From assembly GCF_004349265.1 (NCBI RefSeq), contig NZ_SMFL01000015.1, positions 62,001 to 126,000 on the forward strand: 64,000 nt of DNA, in the 5' to 3' direction. Both the position numbers and the translations under genes were made by a program. Of the stretch, positions 9,242-18,317 are shown piece by piece. Under the pieces are notes generated by a model that saw nothing but the letters and a program-made list of their open reading frames with translations, had not been told where the DNA came from and made no database searches. Numbering within the stretch: position 1 is the first letter of the stretch; each line of letters begins with the position of its first letter. This stretch comes from Dyadobacter psychrotolerans. GTDB taxonomy: Bacteria > Bacteroidota > Bacteroidia > Cytophagales > Spirosomataceae.

Positions 9242-10582
9242 TTAGTCTTCCTCGGGCTCGGTACCTTTTGCAACAATAACACCGTCCTGAAGTTTTACCG
9301 GTTTGCCTTCCTTTGCTGATTGATAAATAGCTTCCATCAGAATATGATCCTGTAGGCCTTCTTCACCGGGGGTAAGCGGCATTTTGTTGCTGATAATACA
9401 ATCTGAAAAATAGTCCATTTCGGTTGCGAACTGGTTCTTTTCTGCCAACCCGATATTTTGCTGTAATTCAAGTTTTCCATCAGCCTTAGCACCGGTCAGT
9501 TGCTGTCCTTTGTAAGCATAAGCCTTGTCCATATTCAGCCATCCTCTTTCACAAAGTACCCGGTAGTGGCGGCTTTCATGTACGTTGTAGTGGGTCGAAC
9601 AGTTTGCCACAACGCCGCTGGGAAAGCGCATTTGCCATGAAACCATTTCTTCTACTTCGGTAAAAAGCGGATTGCCAGGTGTACTGTATTGGTATGCAAA
9701 TACTTCTGCTGGTTCCTCTCCCAATACGAACCGCGTTGTGTTTAGGCAGTACAGTCCGATATCGGGCAGTGCGCCTCCGCCGGCGAGTTTAATCTTATGT
9801 CGCCAGTGGTCCGGGTTGGCGCTGCTCTGGCAGTTGGAAGCTTCTATAAATTTGGGTGCTCCGAACTCTCTCTTTTGCACCATTTCCCTAAGTTTACGGT
9901 TATGAGGCTGATACTGAATCCGATATGCTACCATCAGCTTTACCGCAGCTTTTTTACAGGCATCGATCATCCCCCTGCATTCCTCTGAGGTGTTTGCCAT
10001 CGGTTTTTCACAAAGAATGTGTTTACCTGCTTTTGCACCACGGATCACATACTCTTTGTGCATTCCGTTCGGCAGCACAATGTAAATTACATCTACTTCC
10101 TTGTTATTTTTGAGCTGGTCATATGTCTGATAGGAGTAACAGTTCTGTGATTTGATGCCATACTGAGCTGCAACCTTTTTCATTTTTTCCGGCGTTCCGC
10201 TAACCAGCGCCACCAGCTTTGATTTTTTACAGCTGAATAAGGCAGGAATAATTTCTTCCAAAGACAAATGTCCAAGCCCAACTACTGCATACCCGATCCT
10301 TCGGTCCGGCGGAAGAGGAGTGGGCACCGGGCCGGATTGCTGGTCTACATCCGACTTCCATTGTTCCAGCACAATAGGTTTGTCGTCAATGGGTGCTGGT
10401 GATTTTGGCGGCGTCTGAGCGTTCGCATCACCTGTGATCGAATTGCCGAATACGAAACTTCCCACCGATCCGATGGTTACAAATCGGGTTGTTTTGGAAA
10501 GAAAGTCTTTACGGGAAATATTAGATTTGAAATTCGCGTCTGTGTTTATAAAAGGCTCATTGGGCCGGGTTATTGGTTCCAT
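9242..10582 (-). CDS. Gfo/Idh/MocA-family oxidoreductase, glucose-fructose oxidoreductase-like
   Basis: A 446-residue NAD(P)-dependent sugar oxidoreductase with a Rossmann motif (YAVVGLGHLSLEEIIPAL), the family motif CEKPMANT and the substrate-side motif GGGALPDIGLYCLN. About 100 residues precede the Rossmann fold: SRKDFLSK followed by a hydrophobic stretch resembles a weak Tat signal, then a Pro-rich linker. This is reminiscent of periplasmic glucose-fructose oxidoreductase, which carries a tightly bound cofactor. I chose ATG 10582 over TTG 10630. It stands alone between terminators. Substrate unknown; export is plausible but RK in place of RR lowers confidence. Confidence 0.88.
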   Translation of the reverse strand: MEPITRPNEPFINTDANFKSNISRKDFLSKTTRFVTIGSVGSFVFGNSITGDANAQTPPKSPAPIDDKPIVLEQWKSDVDQQSGPVPTPLPPDRRIGYAVVGLGHLSLEEIIPALFSCKKSKLVALVSGTPEKMKKVAAQYGIKSQNCYSYQTYDQLKNNKEVDVIYIVLPNGMHKEYVIRGAKAGKHILCEKPMANTSEECRGMIDACKKAAVKLMVAYRIQYQPHNRKLREMVQKREFGAPKFIEASNCQSSANPDHWRHKIKLAGGGALPDIGLYCLNTTRFVLGEEPAEVFAYQYSTPGNPLFTEVEEMVSWQMRFPSGVVANCSTHYNVHESRHYRVLCERGWLNMDKAYAYKGQQLTGAKADGKLELQQNIGLAEKNQFATEMDYFSDCIISNKMPLTPGEEGLQDHILMEAIYQSAKEGKPVKLQDGVIVAKGTEPEED

Positions 10583-10686
10583 TGTTTGTTGATTAAGTTT
10601 TTCAAAAAGGCTTTTGAAAACCGTCAACAATAATTGTTCCTGTCCTGATAAACTTCTTTAATCTGCTTACGAACAATTTAAATAAA

Positions 10687-10721
10687 ATTAGAAAACAGAC
10701 TGGATGAATCTGTTTTCTAAT
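10687..10721 (-). terminator. Terminator of the SDR gene
   Basis: ATTAGAAAACAGA and TCTGTTTTCTAAT form a perfect 13-bp stem 8 bases beyond the stop codon of the minus-strand SDR gene. Confidence 0.65.
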
Positions 10722-10728
10722 TGGCAAA

Positions 10729-11466
10729 TCAGGCCGGCTGCATTGCATTCAAAGCTTCTGCCGGTGAGCTTAAATAAAGGTCATAAATGTGTTGTGTGTT
10801 GCCTACCCGGATCTCATATAGATCGTTTTGAAGCGCTTCTATAAAATCACTGGCAACTGCCGAAGCGGCCATTCCGTTTTTACCGTTGATGGGTGCCGAG
10901 AACTCAGTATCTACTAAAGGTGGCATAAGCTCAAAAACTTTTACGTCGCTGGTGCGGGCAAGCGCGATACGAAGAGACTGAGAGTAGGAGTGAAGCGCGG
11001 CCTTACTCGCAGAATAAGTCGCCAGACTTCCCGGCACAAACGCAACCACAGAAGATACATTAACAATAGCGGCTTCTGTCCGAGATTTGAGCAAAGGTAG
11101 AAGTTTTTCATTCAAGCGAATGACAGCCAGGTAGTTGGTTAGTATTTCATCTTCAGCTTTTTCGAAAGCTCCTGCACTATTTGACACATCGTATAAATAT
11201 GCCTGGCCGGCGTTGTTGATGACAATGTTAAGATCAGGAAAATCATTTACTAAAGTTTCTACCAATGCTTCAGTGTCCTTGCTGTCGCTAACATCAGAGA
11301 CGATCCCGGTTGCGTTGTTTAGCTGGCTCAATGCTTTGTCAAGCCTCTCCTTGTTTCTCCCGGTGATGATAATTTTGTTCCCGTTGGCAGAGAATAATTT
11401 CGCGATTTCAAGGCCGATGCCTGCACTTCCACCACTGATCAGCACCGTATTATTTGTCGTTTTCAT
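10729..11466 (-). CDS. Short-chain dehydrogenase/reductase (DltE-like)
   Basis: A 245-residue classical SDR. The N-terminal cofactor motif is SGGSAGIGLEIAKLF, the NAG motif appears as INNAGQAYL, and the catalytic Ser-Tyr-Lys set is visible as VNVSSVVAF and YSASKAALHSY. These enzymes reduce or oxidise small carbonyl compounds with NAD(P)H. The C-terminal part (LMPPLVDTEFSAPI) matches the DltE-like subgroup. A palindromic operator 35 bases upstream of the start matches the one in front of the neighbouring tetR gene, so the gene is probably repressed by that regulator and induced by its ligand. The physiological substrate is unknown. Confidence 0.9.
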   Translation of the reverse strand: MKTTNNTVLISGGSAGIGLEIAKLFSANGNKIIITGRNKERLDKALSQLNNATGIVSDVSDSKDTEALVETLVNDFPDLNIVINNAGQAYLYDVSNSAGAFEKAEDEILTNYLAVIRLNEKLLPLLKSRTEAAIVNVSSVVAFVPGSLATYSASKAALHSYSQSLRIALARTSDVKVFELMPPLVDTEFSAPINGKNGMAASAVASDFIEALQNDLYEIRVGNTQHIYDLYLSSPAEALNAMQPA

Positions 11467-11500
11467 TTTATTTTTTGGTTTTAATTAAATATAACTATTA

Positions 11501-11516
11501 ATGACCGAACGGTCAT
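11501..11516. promoter_or_regulatory. TetR-type operator upstream of the SDR gene
   Basis: ATGACCGAACGGTCAT: two 7-base half-sites around a 2-base centre, 35 bases before the SDR start. It shares TGACCG-N2-CGGTCA with the site in front of tetR. Confidence 0.8.
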
Positions 11517-11533
11517 ATTTTTTGCAAAAAAAA

Positions 11534-12121
11534 TCACAGCACCTGTGCCTCAATTTCATTTTTTAGTATTCGTGCTATAACCTTCATTTTATCTTTGTTA
11601 CCAGACACTTTGGAAATCATAATGCCACCTTCCAGCATAGCGAATGTTTTAACCGCAAATTCCTCGGAATCCCATTCCGTTTCAAATTCACCTGCGGATT
11701 TTCCCTCTTCGATCATGGCCGTAATATTTTCCTGCACACTTTCGATCATCCGGTTTACTTTTTTGCGGATAACAGGATTTGTATCATCAGCTTCCATGCC
11801 AAAATTGATCATCGGGCATCCACCAAAGATGGGAGAATCCAGCGGATTGCTAAAAAAATCAATGAAGGCAAATAATTTAGCTCTGGCCGTCTGCTGTATG
11901 TTCGTCGATAAAGCTGCTTTATCTGCCAGCGTTTTTAAACAATAATCCACCACGCAGGCCGAAAGCTCCTCTTTATTTTCAAAGTGCACGTAAAGGCTTC
12001 CCTTAGCCAGTTTGGTCGCTTCCATCACATCGCTCATTGCAGTAGCCGCAATACCCTTCACATTGAAAACCGGCGCCGACTTTTCAATAATAAACTGCTT
12101 TGTTTTTTCTGCCTTTTTCAT
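11534..12121 (-). CDS. TetR/AcrR-family transcriptional repressor
   Basis: A 195-residue regulator. The N-terminal HTH reads GIAATAMSDVMEATKLAKGS followed by LYVHFENKEEL, typical of TetR. The remaining helical domain binds an unknown small molecule and dimerises (pattern as in TetR_C proteins of the YxaF/AcrR type). It lies just upstream of the SDR gene in the same direction with the SDR operator in between. Its own start is preceded 32 bases upstream by the same palindrome, so negative autoregulation and joint control of the SDR are very likely. The ligand may be the SDR substrate (inference). Confidence 0.93.
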   Translation of the reverse strand: MKKAEKTKQFIIEKSAPVFNVKGIAATAMSDVMEATKLAKGSLYVHFENKEELSACVVDYCLKTLADKAALSTNIQQTARAKLFAFIDFFSNPLDSPIFGGCPMINFGMEADDTNPVIRKKVNRMIESVQENITAMIEEGKSAGEFETEWDSEEFAVKTFAMLEGGIMISKVSGNKDKMKVIARILKNEIEAQVL

Positions 12122-12152
12122 GATGATAACTGGTTAACAATACAAAATTAAA

Positions 12153-12166
12153 TGACCGATCGGTCA
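12153..12166. promoter_or_regulatory. TetR-type operator upstream of tetR
   Basis: TGACCGATCGGTCA is a perfect 14-base palindrome 32 bases before the tetR start and matches the operator near 11.5 kb. Confidence 0.8.
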
Positions 12167-12205
12167 ATTCCTATAATTTTGTAAATAAAAATTAATAAAA
12201 ATAAT

Positions 12206-12245
12206 AAAGCGAGACAAAGTGCTGATTGTCAGGTTTGTTTCGCTT
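12206..12245 (-). terminator. Terminator of the small acidic protein gene
   Basis: AAAGCGAGACAAA pairs with TTTGTTTCGCTTT (one wobble) over 13 bases with a 14-base loop; the minus-strand gene ends 20 bases before it and AT-rich sequence follows. Confidence 0.6.
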
Positions 12246-12266
12246 TTAGTAACTCCGGGATAATAA

Positions 12267-12506
12267 TTATTCCAGTTCTTCCAGATTAAAATAGACAATA
12301 TTATCTTCACCTATCCGATCCATTTTAGTGAGAATTTCACTTGGTGTAACCTCGCTAAACTGGATAAAATAATCGTAGTCTTCCACCTCGCTGTAATTGT
12401 CCAGCGCTTCAACGTCTTCTCCGTATTCTTCAAGCTCGTCGTAAGTAATTCCCAGCCAGGCTGCTAATTTTTCTCTGAACTGATCCTGCTGGTTGGGTAA
12501 TGACAT
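12267..12506 (-). CDS. Small acidic protein of unknown function
   Basis: 79 residues, very acidic (runs such as DELEEYGEDVEALDNYSEVE), no membrane segment and no motif I recognise. It has an ATG start, codon use like its neighbours and its own terminator, which supports a real gene. It lies upstream of tetR in the same direction but a hairpin separates them. The composition would suit a small protein-binding factor, but no function can be assigned. Confidence 0.65.
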   Translation of the reverse strand: MSLPNQQDQFREKLAAWLGITYDELEEYGEDVEALDNYSEVEDYDYFIQFSEVTPSEILTKMDRIGEDNIVYFNLEELE

Positions 12507-12569
12507 GTTGTTTGGTTTAGATAAAATTTTAGTAATGTTTTAAAAAAGACTTCTGGCGAATGATTCTCT

Positions 12570-12597
12570 CGCTTAGTGATTTCTGTTATACTAAGCG
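12570..12597 (-). terminator. Terminator-like hairpin after DUF3050 gene
   Basis: CGCTTAGT and ACTAAGCG form an 8-bp stem with a 12-base loop shortly after the minus-strand stop codon. Modest strength. Confidence 0.45.
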
Positions 12598-12609
12598 GAT
12601 CGACTCCGT

Positions 12610-13401
12610 TTAAGCGTTCAATGAAATGGGTTGCTTTTTTTCAATGGCGACTGCTATACCATCCCACAAACTGATCCTTTGATTGAGCGCCTGAGCAACC
12701 GCTGTTGTTGCCTGTTGCCATTTAACCGGGTCGTTGCCGCAAAGGGATTCGGTCATCTGGTAGGCGAGATGCGAATGATGGTCGCCGTCTACTTCAATGT
12801 GCCTTTGCAGATAATAATTAAAGATGCTGATACTTTCAGGAGCATGTTCATGCAATTCGCTTACAAACGAGATAAACATTCCCGGAATCAGATCTTCACG
12901 GCCGAAAGTAAAGACGGCAGCCTGAACATGGGCCTGCTCATGATCAATTACAGAAAACGTATGTTTTACAAAATCCACAACAGGTTTTTCTGCGCCGCAT
13001 TGTTCCAAACATTCCGTAAGCGACTTTCCTTCCTGCAAAAATTTCAGCATACTTTGGATTTCCTCGGTGCCCGCACCTGCCTGCCTCATCGCATCTAAAT
13101 ATAGCTCAAAATGGCTGCAACGCCTTCCCTGCTGATCGACATCACTTTCCTCGCCTGTAACGATTTCATTTATTAAGAATCGGGTTTCCGCGTTACCGAC
13201 CGGCACCCATGGAACCGATACACAGGTAAGTTTCTGCTGAAGGACTTTAAGTAGCGACATGAAATCCCAGACAGCAAATACATGGGATTCCATAAAAATA
13301 CTAAGATCTTCAAGAGACTTGATTTGGCTGTACAACCGATGGTTTATCAGTGCATTTCGGTAAGTAGCGGTCGACTCTTTTAGGTTTTCGATCTGGTTCA
13401 T
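12610..13401 (-). CDS. DUF3050 family protein, heme-oxygenase-like fold expected
   Basis: 263 residues matching the DUF3050 pattern: an N-terminal region with HRLYSQIKSLEDL and FMESHVFAVWDFMSLL, then VPWVPVGNAETRFLINEIV, and a C-terminal part with EVDGDHHSHLAYQM. The family is predicted to be all-helical like heme oxygenase and TenA. Conserved acidic and His residues (ESHVF, DHEQAH, DGDHH) could be metal ligands as in heme-oxygenase-like diiron oxidases; that is inference. No obvious partner lies nearby. The gene has a single ATG start and its own terminator. Confidence 0.8.
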   Translation of the reverse strand: MNQIENLKESTATYRNALINHRLYSQIKSLEDLSIFMESHVFAVWDFMSLLKVLQQKLTCVSVPWVPVGNAETRFLINEIVTGEESDVDQQGRRCSHFELYLDAMRQAGAGTEEIQSMLKFLQEGKSLTECLEQCGAEKPVVDFVKHTFSVIDHEQAHVQAAVFTFGREDLIPGMFISFVSELHEHAPESISIFNYYLQRHIEVDGDHHSHLAYQMTESLCGNDPVKWQQATTAVAQALNQRISLWDGIAVAIEKKQPISLNA

Positions 13402-13528
13402 TTAATTTTCAATACGTGTATTCTTTTTGTAAAGAAGTTTTTTTCGGGTTGCAAAGTTATGTCCTTGCTGTTACAATTCTGCTATTTGCTTCGACGCCGC
13501 CGGTTGAACTTTTAAGTTTTAACCTTGT

Positions 13529-13903
13529 CTACTCAAAGGTTCCATCCAGATAAAACCAGCGTCCGTCTTCAAACACAAATGATGACTTTTCATGGTGAAC
13601 CTGCTTTTTCCCTTTGCGGTCCCTAAAAAGCGCTTTAAACTCGACCGTATCTTCATCGGCATATAAAATTTCCAGCGAAAGCCAGACATTACTTTTCGCC
13701 CAGTCGAGGATGTCTTTTCTTGCCAAACTGCCTCTTTTAGAAATATGGGTGGTATTTAAAAGGTAGTCGATGGCACTGGTAACATAAGCGCTGTAACGGG
13801 AGCGCATCAGTTTTTCAGCGGAGTCCGCAGGTATATTTCCTTTTATCAGCGGATTACAGCAGGCTGAAAAGGGTTTTGCTGTTCCGCAAAAGCAATTTTT
13901 CAT
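13529..13903 (-). CDS. YchJ-family protein with SEC-C-type N-terminus
   Basis: 124 residues from ATG 13903 (an upstream TTG at 13951 adds only 16 unconserved residues). The N-terminus CFCGTAKPFSACCNPLI is a SEC-C-like zinc-binding motif with Cys residues spaced as in YchJ proteins. It is followed by MRSRYSAYVTSAIDYLLNTTH, the hallmark of the UPF0225/YchJ family with an NTF2-like fold. The biochemical function is not established. The gene stands alone and runs divergently from the alpha-galactosidase gene. Confidence 0.88.
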   Translation of the reverse strand: MKNCFCGTAKPFSACCNPLIKGNIPADSAEKLMRSRYSAYVTSAIDYLLNTTHISKRGSLARKDILDWAKSNVWLSLEILYADEDTVEFKALFRDRKGKKQVHHEKSSFVFEDGRWFYLDGTFE

Positions 13904-14086
13904 AAATAATAAACTTTCAATTTCATTGACAAAGTTACACTGTGCGTGCAAGATTCAACCGGCAAATCATATTGGCGGGGATTAATTCATTTTGAAGACC
14001 CTAAATTTTGACGTTCTGCTGATACGGTAAATGACCAGCTTTGTCGTCTTGTTTAAAAACAAGCTTACCATTAATCCTATAACCCA

Positions 14087-16177
14087 ATGAATTACCGCAG
14101 TTTTTTTCTTTTCGTTTTATTACTGATAACAGGAAAACCTTCGAAAAGTCAGGATCTGACTTCCTGCAGGGCAATCCTGAAAAACGATACACTAACGATT
14201 GAAAATAATTTCATTCGCAGGGATTTTGTCTGGAATAAGGGAAACCTGATGACGGTAAGTCTTACGGATAAAAAAAAGAATAAGATTTGGAAGTGGAAAA
14301 ATACGGCCCCGGACTGTGCGTTTCCAGGCCATGAAAAAGCGGATGGCGAGGGCGATCTGAAAGTTGAAAAAGTTATTGGAAAGCCCAACCAGTCGGATCA
14401 CCTGGAAGTCATTGTCACAACGAAACTGGGTTCGCTGGATGTGAAACGTATTTATCAAATTTTTACAAATACTGCCACGATCAGCTGCACTTTTTATCTG
14501 AAAGGGACCGCTTCCCAAGCATGGCAAAATGCAGAAACTGTATCGACTACAAACGCTAAAAATATTGAATCGGTTAAAGAGTTGACGCGCCCGGCTGCTT
14601 CTGTTCCGAGGATGGATAAGTTGTCGTTTCAGGGTAATCATTTTAAATTAAAATCTGTATTGTTTTCTGATATTACCGATCGGAATAATACGCTTGTCAA
14701 TGAAACGGAGCTGAATCTGTACAGACAGGCGGGTTATTTAAAAGGTAACTTGCTTGTGATCAAAGAACTGCCAACTGCCAGTAATTTTTTTATATTAAAA
14801 GAATCGCCGGGATCTGTTGTACAGCTGGCTAATCCCGGATTTGATTTTCTTGCTAAAAATGAAGACATACAAACTGTTGGTCTGGGCGTTTTGCCGGCGA
14901 ATCTGTCACAGACAGACTGGCTCAGGTGTTACGGGTTTACCATCGGACTGGGCGGAACGAGTGAGCTCGAAACGCTTCAGGCACTTCGTTCTTATCAGGA
15001 TGTCAAGCGTCCGCGTCGCACCAACCGTGATGATATGATCCTGATGAATACATGGGGTGACAGAAATCAGGATAAAAAAATCAGTGAGAAATTTACAGTT
15101 GAAGAAATTAAGAAAGCAGCGGACCTTGGCATGACCTATTTCCAGCTGGATGATGGCTGGCAGACCGGTAAATCCGGAAATTCAGCCTTTAAGGGCGGAT
15201 CATTTGTGGGTATGCACCGCAACCCTGATTATTGGAAACCCGACGTAACCCGCTTTCCAAACGGGCTCAAACCGATTGTTGATATTGCAAAAAAAAGTGG
15301 GATCGAACTGTCACTTTGGTTTAATCCAAGCACAGACAGCAGTTTTAAAAACTGGGACAAAGATGCCCGGGCGCTGATTGGTCTGTATAAACAATATGGC
15401 ATACGTACTTTTAAGATTGATGGTGTTCTTATTGAGGACAAACTGGCGGAAGTCAATTTCAGGTCAATGCTCGATTCGGTTTTAAGAGATACCGGTTATG
15501 AGGTAGTCTTCAACATGGATGCTACCGCCGGCAGAAGAAATGGCTATCATTATTTTAACGAGTACGGAAACATTTTTCTGGAAAATCGCTATACCGACTG
15601 GACTAATTATTATCCCTACTGGACACTCAGGAACTTCTGGAATCTTTCGCGTTACATGCCTGCTCAAAATCTTCAGATTGAATTTTTAAATAAATGGCGC
15701 AACACCGATAAGTATCCCGGGGGCGATCCTTACGCTCCGGCTGTTTATAAGTTTGATTATTTGTTTGCCATAACTATGATGGCCCAGCCTCTGGCATGGT
15801 TTGAGGCGACAAGCCTGCCTGAAGAAGCTTTTAGTACAGCCAAATTGATTAAGTCATACGGTAAATTGCAATCGCAAATCCATTCCGGACAGATTTTCCC
15901 GATTGGGGATGAGCCAAATGGCAGTGAGTGGACAGGTTTTCAATCGATTATATCTGCGACAAAAGGTTATTTATTGGTTTTCAGAGAAGATAATGCTAAA
16001 AAAAGCAAGGCCGTCACTACCTGGTTTAGGCAGGGAGAGAAGGTGCAGTTCAAACCGGTGCTTGGTTCAGGAAAAGCTTTTGCTGCTTCAGTAAGTGAGA
16101 ATGGGAGTATAAGTTTTACTTTGACAGAGAAAAACAGTTTTGCACTCTACGAATATCAGGTTTCAAAATCCAACTGA
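14087..16177 (+). CDS. Secreted alpha-galactosidase, GH36-like
   Basis: 696 residues. A signal peptide (FFLFVLLLITGKPSKSQ) sends it to the periplasm or surface. An N-terminal beta-sandwich is followed by the catalytic barrel: ADLGMTYFQLDDGWQTG, SLWFNPSTDSSF, FKIDGV with the probable nucleophile Asp445, and FNMDATAGRRNGY with the probable acid/base Asp478. The C-terminal part is a beta domain. GH36 enzymes remove terminal alpha-galactose from oligosaccharides and galactomannans. No SusCD pair is adjacent; a sulfatase follows in the same direction 275 bases later. The family is clear, but substrate preference could also be another alpha-linked sugar. Confidence 0.9.
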   Translation: MNYRSFFLFVLLLITGKPSKSQDLTSCRAILKNDTLTIENNFIRRDFVWNKGNLMTVSLTDKKKNKIWKWKNTAPDCAFPGHEKADGEGDLKVEKVIGKPNQSDHLEVIVTTKLGSLDVKRIYQIFTNTATISCTFYLKGTASQAWQNAETVSTTNAKNIESVKELTRPAASVPRMDKLSFQGNHFKLKSVLFSDITDRNNTLVNETELNLYRQAGYLKGNLLVIKELPTASNFFILKESPGSVVQLANPGFDFLAKNEDIQTVGLGVLPANLSQTDWLRCYGFTIGLGGTSELETLQALRSYQDVKRPRRTNRDDMILMNTWGDRNQDKKISEKFTVEEIKKAADLGMTYFQLDDGWQTGKSGNSAFKGGSFVGMHRNPDYWKPDVTRFPNGLKPIVDIAKKSGIELSLWFNPSTDSSFKNWDKDARALIGLYKQYGIRTFKIDGVLIEDKLAEVNFRSMLDSVLRDTGYEVVFNMDATAGRRNGYHYFNEYGNIFLENRYTDWTNYYPYWTLRNFWNLSRYMPAQNLQIEFLNKWRNTDKYPGGDPYAPAVYKFDYLFAITMMAQPLAWFEATSLPEEAFSTAKLIKSYGKLQSQIHSGQIFPIGDEPNGSEWTGFQSIISATKGYLLVFREDNAKKSKAVTTWFRQGEKVQFKPVLGSGKAFAASVSENGSISFTLTEKNSFALYEYQVSKSN

Positions 16178-16452
16178 ACTAAAAGCTGGTTACAAATTTG
16201 CTAACCAGTCAGCAGGTTAGCATTTGCACCAGAATCAGGGGTATTCAGTGCAAAAAATACTTTTAAACCATTCCCTCAATCCTTCATGAACATGCTGACA
16301 GATGAGAATGGATCACCTTTAAGTTCGAGTGATAAATTAAAGAATTATCAGAATCCTGGTTATAATTAATAATTAGGGTGAAGTGATTAAATTACCTGCA
16401 TAAATTAGAAGTACTTACGGGGCTGGGGAGAAATCCCGGCCCTTAAAATTTC

Positions 16453-17826
16453 ATGATTATGATTAAACAAATTAAACTACTGGTTGTCTGTGTATTGCTG
16501 TTTACTAAGGTTGCAGCCCAGTCGCCTAACATCATATTTGTCCTGGCCGATGATCTGGGTTATGCGGATATTGGTGTTTATGGTCAAAAATTAATTAAAA
16601 CGCCTAACCTTGATCAGCTGGCTAAGGAGGGCGTTATTTTTACCGATTTTCATGCAGGTGCTCCCGTATGTTCTCCTTCCAGAAGTGTGTTGATTACGGG
16701 ACTTAATTCCGGGCACACCACCATTCGCGGAAACATGACGAAACAAGGTGGTAAGCCGGGCAAAAAAGGAGATCAAACCATTTACCGGGCAAACCTGAGT
16801 GAGAAAGATTTCACGATCGGAAACCTGTTGCAGCAGTCGGATTACACAACGGCTATGGCCGGAAAGTGGCACCTGGATGGGTATGATACTTTGGCGGCTC
16901 CCAACCACAGAGGATTTGATCATTTTTCCGGCTGGCTGATCAGTTATCCTAAAACCTACGCTAACGGCTACTGGCCGGCAGAGCGTTACGTAAATGGAAA
17001 CACTAAATCCATTGATAAAAACCGCAACGGAAATAAAGGAGCTTACATGGATCAGATTGCAACTGACGAGGCGATCGATTTTTTATCAGGACAGAAAAAT
17101 GCAAAAAAGCCATTTTTCCTGATGGTTAATTACAACAATCCGCACTCGCCGCTGGACGCTCCGGATGAGTTGTTATATGCGGATAAAGATTGGACGAAAG
17201 ATGCGAAAACCTATGCAGCCATGGTTTCGAACCTGGATCAGTCGGTTGGTAAACTGAAAAAGTATCTGGTTGATAACGGTCTTTCAAAAAACACGATTGT
17301 GTTCTTTTGTTCTGATAACGGACCAAGATCAGAGCCTACAAAACAGCTGACTGCAGTTGCCGATTTTTTTGATTCCAATGGAGATCTGAGAGGTTACAAA
17401 CGGGATTTATATGAAGGCGGAATCCGCGTTCCTCTGATTGTGTGGGCACCAGGTTTGGTGCCGGCGGGGAAAGTAAACGACACGCCTGGTTATTTCGCCG
17501 ACATTATGCCCACTTTTGCCGATATTGCCAAATCCAAGACAAATTTTACATCTGACGGAACCAGTCTGTATCCTTTGCTCAAAGGTCAAAAAACTGGGGC
17601 GCAAAGATTTTTGTACTGGGAATTTTTTGAAAACGGCTTTGAGCAGGCAGTACGTTTTGGCAATTGGAAAGCTATCAAAAAGGATGGTAAAATTGAACTT
17701 TATGATTTAAAAACGGACCTTGGCGAGATGCGTGACGTATCCGTGAGCAATAAGGACATCGTTAAAAAAATTGAGACATATTTAACTACCGCACGAACTG
17801 AATCTGCATTCTGGCCGGTGGATTAA
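16453..17826 (+). CDS. Secreted sulfatase, type I
   Basis: 457 residues with a signal peptide (LLVVCVLLFTKVAAQ). The sulfatase active site CSPSR begins at Cys73, the residue converted to formylglycine, and is preceded by the metal ligands in FVLADDLGYADIG. AGKWHLDGY and FFCSDNGPRSE supply further conserved residues. It belongs to the arylsulfatase A-type family and probably removes sulfate from a glycan. No maturase gene is visible in the window. A second ATG lies two codons in. A strong hairpin follows. Confidence 0.93.
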   Translation: MIMIKQIKLLVVCVLLFTKVAAQSPNIIFVLADDLGYADIGVYGQKLIKTPNLDQLAKEGVIFTDFHAGAPVCSPSRSVLITGLNSGHTTIRGNMTKQGGKPGKKGDQTIYRANLSEKDFTIGNLLQQSDYTTAMAGKWHLDGYDTLAAPNHRGFDHFSGWLISYPKTYANGYWPAERYVNGNTKSIDKNRNGNKGAYMDQIATDEAIDFLSGQKNAKKPFFLMVNYNNPHSPLDAPDELLYADKDWTKDAKTYAAMVSNLDQSVGKLKKYLVDNGLSKNTIVFFCSDNGPRSEPTKQLTAVADFFDSNGDLRGYKRDLYEGGIRVPLIVWAPGLVPAGKVNDTPGYFADIMPTFADIAKSKTNFTSDGTSLYPLLKGQKTGAQRFLYWEFFENGFEQAVRFGNWKAIKKDGKIELYDLKTDLGEMRDVSVSNKDIVKKIETYLTTARTESAFWPVD

Positions 17827-17850
17827 TTAACTTGTGAAAATATAAAGTTC

Positions 17851-17886
17851 ACAACGCCCTTCTCCAACTCAGGAGAGGGGCGTTGT
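17851..17886 (+). terminator. Hairpin after sulfatase gene
   Basis: ACAACGCCCTTCTCC pairs with GGAGAGGGGCGTTGT (15 bp with one wobble, 6-base loop). No T-run follows, so it may be a processing end or a weak terminator. Confidence 0.6.
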
Positions 17887-17960
17887 CGTAGCAAAGTTTC
17901 TGTCAGTTTGAAGTTTAACATTAAATAACATTACCGTAATATATTTTGAGCGTTATTGGT

Positions 17961-18317
17961 ATGAAATTTATAGTAGGTAAAATACATAAATCAATCACGA
18001 CCAGCTCAATGGCCTTAGTTAATATTGAAGATCCGACATTAACACTTCCGACTCCTCAGCACGTTGAGGAAACAATCAATTTGATATACCAAAAGCTCGA
18101 ACGTCCTGAAATGAATCATCCGGCCAACGCCGCAATTCGGGAAGGTTATGAAGAGGCTGCCGACATCCTGTTCGAAAATTACAGAACCTACGCAGGTGTA
18201 TCCAGCACCACCATTCAGGGAAGATCCATTGCCGTCATGGCCGTTGACTATTTGAATGGAAACGTTAGTCAGAAAGTATTGGTTGGCGTGCCGCCGGTTA
18301 GTGTTGCAAGCTTATAA
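17961..18317 (+). CDS. Hypothetical protein
   Basis: 118 residues from ATG 17961; a TTG at 17946 and an ATG at 18009 are alternatives. There is no signal peptide or membrane segment. The middle is helical (HVEETINLIYQKLERPEMNH, then AAIREGYEEAADILFENY) and the end is hydrophobic with VLVGVPPVSVASL. I recognise no family. Codon use resembles the surrounding genes. Confidence 0.55.
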   Translation: MKFIVGKIHKSITTSSMALVNIEDPTLTLPTPQHVEETINLIYQKLERPEMNHPANAAIREGYEEAADILFENYRTYAGVSSTTIQGRSIAVMAVDYLNGNVSQKVLVGVPPVSVASL

